Below, piece after piece: positions 63,175 to 64,000 of a stretch of 64,000 bases of DNA. Source of the DNA: Tillus elongatus (Eukaryota > Arthropoda > Insecta > Coleoptera > Cleridae). Position numbers and translations under genes: made by a program. A model generated the notes under the pieces. That model did no database searches. It had not been told where the DNA came from and worked only from the letters and a program-made list of their open reading frames with translations. How positions within the stretch are numbered: the first letter of the stretch is position 1; every line of letters begins with the position of its first letter. The stretch lies in contig OZ023270.1 in NCBI GenBank assembly GCA_964006375.1, positions 57,228,536-57,292,535 on the forward strand, read 5' to 3'.

Positions 63175-64000
63175 TTATGCATTCGATAACTCTTCGAGGT
63201 ATGCTTGAAATTAAATGATCTATGGTATACTGAGGAATGTCATTCCAGACTTCTTAAATTCGACGACGAAGGTCAACTAGGTAATTTGGTAGTTGGGGTA
63301 AATTCCCCAGTCGATTGCCAATCAAATTCCACTAATGTTCAATTAGTGACAAGCCTGGGGACCGTTGAGAGTGGTAAGAACATTGTAGTAACTCTTGCTG
63401 TATGAGGACGTTCGTTGTCTTGTTGGAAAGTTAGTTGAATTAACCCTCGTATGTATGGCAGTGCAACAGGCTGCAGAGCGTTTCGTATGTAATCATTTGC
63501 ATTCCAATTTTCTGTCAATAAAACTAGAGTTACCTGCTACCGTATGTTGTCCCACCCCATATAATTACGCCCCGTGTTAATGCCGTATGCCGTTTCACAG
63601 TAAATTATAAATTTCTGCGTTCTACACGTAAGCTTCTTACTCTTCTGCGACCATAGGGGACCCAAAGACGGAAATGGGACTCGTCACAGAACACAACACG
63701 ATTCCATTTACCATCTCAATTTGATCTGTCGTTACGCTACTTAATCTGAACAGCACAATGTCGAGGTGTCAGTGGAAGACATAAAAATGGCATATACGAA
63801 CGAAGCCCAAAAGCATGTATTCTGCGATATATCGCAGCCATAAAGACGCCTTGTTGTAAAAGTCCCAAACAAGCATTTCCAATTGACCGTGTTGTGAAAA
63901 CTCTGTTTTGTAAAGACGCAATCCTCAAATGACGATCTTCCCGTGCCGAAGTGGCTCGAGGTCGTCCGGATCCATGCCGACCATTATGGATTCCTTATTC
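63175..64000 (-). pseudogene. Tc1-type transposase remnant, runs off the window
   Basis: Related to the element at 57156: minus-strand pieces MVGMDPDDLEPLRHGKIVI, LRLYKTEFSQHGQLEMLVWD, FYNKASLWLRYIAEYMLLGF, MVNGIVLCSVTSPISVFGSP. The equivalent stretch in the other copy reads MDPHDLEQFQYGRIVI. Many stops. The 5' end is right of the window. Confidence 0.7.

Overview
This is a piece of an insect nuclear genome. The mobile elements are typical arthropod families, one LTR promoter carries the arthropod initiator TCAGT, and the host genes are split by GT-AG introns. A beetle seems likely from the neuropeptide candidate and the repeat content, but that is a guess. The window is AT-rich and mostly transposon-derived, so I find only two host genes, both on the minus strand and both split by TE-filled introns.

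Host gene 1 is a calpain of about 803 residues. Exon 1 (30812-32947) encodes 712 residues and exon 2 (12455-12730) encodes the last 91. The intron between them is 18.1 kb. All the calpain domains are recognisable, but the catalytic Cys is Ser and the catalytic Asn region is rewritten, so it looks like a pseudoprotease. Host gene 2 is seen only as its last two exons (62684-62806 and 53641-53770, phase 2 intron of 8.9 kb). They encode the end of a small precursor with a KR site, a 38-residue segment, Gly and RKRR. This looks like an amidated neuropeptide, perhaps of the insect PTH/PXXXamide type.

Layout: 1-3518, 5' LTR and open gag-pol of a Gypsy element on the minus strand, next to the C-terminal ORF of an RNase H-bearing LINE (3528-4646). 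5.1-12.1 kb, degraded transposases, a Jockey-like LINE whose 3' end is amplified as tandem and inverted copies joined by (TA)n, and a hAT remnant. 12.4-33.0 kb, the calpain gene; its intron holds a mariner copy with an LTR insertion, two further LINE remnants, a Jockey-like LINE, a hAT-type element, a SINE and several copies of a composite repeat. 33.1-34.4 kb, (TA)n tracts and a fold-back element whose arms carry hammerhead ribozyme motifs of the Penelope type. 34.6-41.5 kb, LINE 3' ends, a non-autonomous hAT with perfect 8-bp target duplication, and a piggyBac remnant. 41.5-45.0 kb, an almost intact CR1-like LINE. 45.0-46.4 kb, a Gypsy LTR with heat-shock elements and a truncated coiled-coil gag. 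47.4-52.3 kb, composite repeat, Jockey-like and RTE-like remnants, (ATT)n. 53.6-62.8 kb, host gene 2 with Tc1 elements, a SINE and another composite repeat in its intron. 63.2-64 kb, a second Tc1 remnant.

One pattern unites the window. A composite repeat about 1.0-1.4 kb long, starting with a roughly 40-bp terminal inverted repeat (core ggacgcagcaagtgcgttat), occurs about a dozen times in both orientations. Its (TA)n tract always sits at the same internal place. I do not recognise the family.
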